NCBI GenBank assembly: GCA_004352715.1
Contig: SCFE01000056.1
Location: forward strand, 609,684 to 673,683
Source of the DNA: Hofstenia miamia
Lineage: Eukaryota; Xenacoelomorpha; Acoela
Length of the DNA: 64,000 nt
Direction of reading: 5' to 3'
Of this stretch, positions 62,601 through 64,000 are shown one piece after another. Made by a program: the position numbers and the translations under genes. Within the stretch, counting starts at the first letter, position 1. Each line of letters starts with the position of its first letter. The notes under the pieces are model-generated. The model was not told where the DNA came from, did no database searches, and saw only the letters and a list, made by a program, of their open reading frames with translations.

Positions 62601-63066
62601 CTTTCATAAAATAAAACTTTGGAATAAATAAAAAACTTTAAATAGATCGTCAATGAGTAATGTATTTTTACAACTGATAAATGAAATAACCATTAACAAT
62701 GGTTCAATGAATGTTAACACAAATCCATAACATACTTTTCCGACATTAGTGTAAAGAGTGTACTGGGTCAAATTGACCTTTGTTATTCATTTAAGGATTA
62801 ATTATATAACAATTTAAAAATAGTTCTTATCTAATGATATACTTTAAAAAGAAACATGTTTTACAATTGTACAAGATTTAAAAACTCATAGGGAAATTTA
62901 AAAAGAAAATGCGTGGTTTGTAAGTTGAAACTTCATTTAACTGCTTATTTTAGTAAATAATGCACTTAATACTCGAGAAAACTGCATTTAATCCACCAAC
63001 AATAAAATGTGTATTTGGACAGTCTATAGAAGAAATAAACCAATGGTTCAAAACTCTTAATTTTGA

Positions 63067-63127
63067 AAATGTGGAAAAACGGTTTGTCTGTTTAAAAGGA
63101 CGCCAGACTGTTTAGGGTTGAAAGCCG
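63067..63127 (+). repeat. Dispersed repeat, copy 2
   Basis: Second copy of the repeat at 5255-5316, sharing its first 19 bases exactly and the AGGACGCCAG core. No open frame is conserved between the copies. Confidence 0.65.
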
Positions 63128-64000
63128 TTATTCAAACAACATTGGTCATGAATTGTCAATGATATATGGAAAGATGAGATTACAGTATGGATTCTGATGA
63201 TTAGAGTAGCGACTTAAACTAATTGTTAACCCACCTAATTGTGAAAAGACGTAAACTAATGATAGATTGTTGATATAAACTAGCATGTTATGGAAATTCG
63301 TTGGCTCTGAGTGTACATAATTGATTAAAACTTGAATTAAACTTCTCATTGTTTGCTAGAGGATGTATACAGATGTCGAATTCCTAGGAGAGGCAATTTG
63401 AAATGCATATGATGAGGTAGGCAAGGCACCTGTTTCAGACAGAATAATTCGATAATTATAGACAAGCGCAACACCACTTTTCATTGATAATTAATCTTAT
63501 GAATGTCTCACTCTTACAAAACTAGCATGAAATAATTAAGTAATTCATTTTGCTTAAGGAAATAAATCAAAACAACAGACAATGAAGCTTCATGGATAAA
63601 ATTAAATATTTCATACAGAGCAAGTATACCACATCAAAACAACTGTTTCAACACCGAATGTTCATTACTTAGATTTCACAATGACCAATTAATTTTACCT
63701 TTCAACAAACAAAGAAACACAATAGAAAGAATTTTTGAGAAGATAACTTTTCTCACTACATTTGTTACAGTGAATCGCAAACTTCACTACAATTTAAAAA
63801 TTTAAAGGATATAGATTACATTACGTGACAATTATCGGACTACTGCCAAAGAGTTCAATTCATTTATTTAATAACAATGGTCTATTAAAATGACAATTTA
63901 TCTAAAAATTACAGACTTCCTTAAACTATTTCTTTACCAGATGTTGTTCTATTTATTAAATGTCAATAGAAGTCTCTCATAGAAAACGTGCAATTTTATA

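Larger units (their letters stand above)
47437..64000. other. Mostly non-coding sequence upstream of the HMG exons
   Basis: Apart from the exon candidate at 54761-54903, the GC-richer block at 59100-59640 and the repeat at 63067-63127, I recognise no gene. Frames such as 49008-49322 (104 codons), 56777-56998 and 61174-61365 have no known domain. A beta-catenin-binding exon of the TCF gene was sought on the minus strand and not found. Confidence 0.5.

Noticed and set aside
1-64000. CRISPR arrays, operons, rRNA and tRNA genes
   Set aside because: Nothing with the required repeat-spacer structure or recognisable RNA signature; the window is animal nuclear DNA.

Overview
The window is A+T-rich animal nuclear DNA, roughly two thirds A+T by eye. 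It has long introns, many (TA)n tracts and many decayed transposable elements. No bacterial-style operons, rRNA or tRNA were recognised. An animal origin follows from two gene families: a TCF/LEF transcription factor (HMG box plus C-clamp) and a tetraspanin. The divergent HMG box, the base composition and the repeat types suggest an invertebrate, but I cannot name the phylum.

The main gene is a TCF/LEF (pangolin/TCF7L2-type) factor, the nuclear effector of Wnt/beta-catenin signalling. Four exons are visible, lying on two strands. Both halves of the HMG box are on the minus strand (43568-43910 and 34087-34252). The C-clamp exon (19962-20034) and the acidic, glutamine-rich E-tail exon (26289 into a gap) are on the plus strand. 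Reading frames and intron phases join across the strand switch, and each strand lacks what the other has. An assembly gap of exactly 1000 N (26465-27464) lies between them. The simplest reading is one gene with a misoriented block in the scaffold, not two genes.

Left block, 1-26464: a CR1/Jockey-like LINE reverse transcriptase remnant with a GC-rich hairpin element inside its span; a second LINE C-terminal fragment; a repeat-filled DNA transposon interrupted by a hAT MITE with a perfect 8-bp target duplication; one tetraspanin loop exon (minus); two hAT remnants; a pair of Penelope/hammerhead-like motifs between (TA)n tracts; then the two plus-strand TCF exons.

Right block, 27465-64000: MITEs, a dead mariner/Tc1 transposase, a 247-N gap inside a (TA)n tract, the two HMG exons with a 9.3-kb intron between them, several inverted-repeat elements, one unidentified plus-strand exon candidate (54761-54903), and long sequence without genes. 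A few GC-richer non-coding blocks could be regulatory. The beta-catenin-binding N-terminus of the TCF gene was not found and probably lies beyond 64000 on the minus strand.
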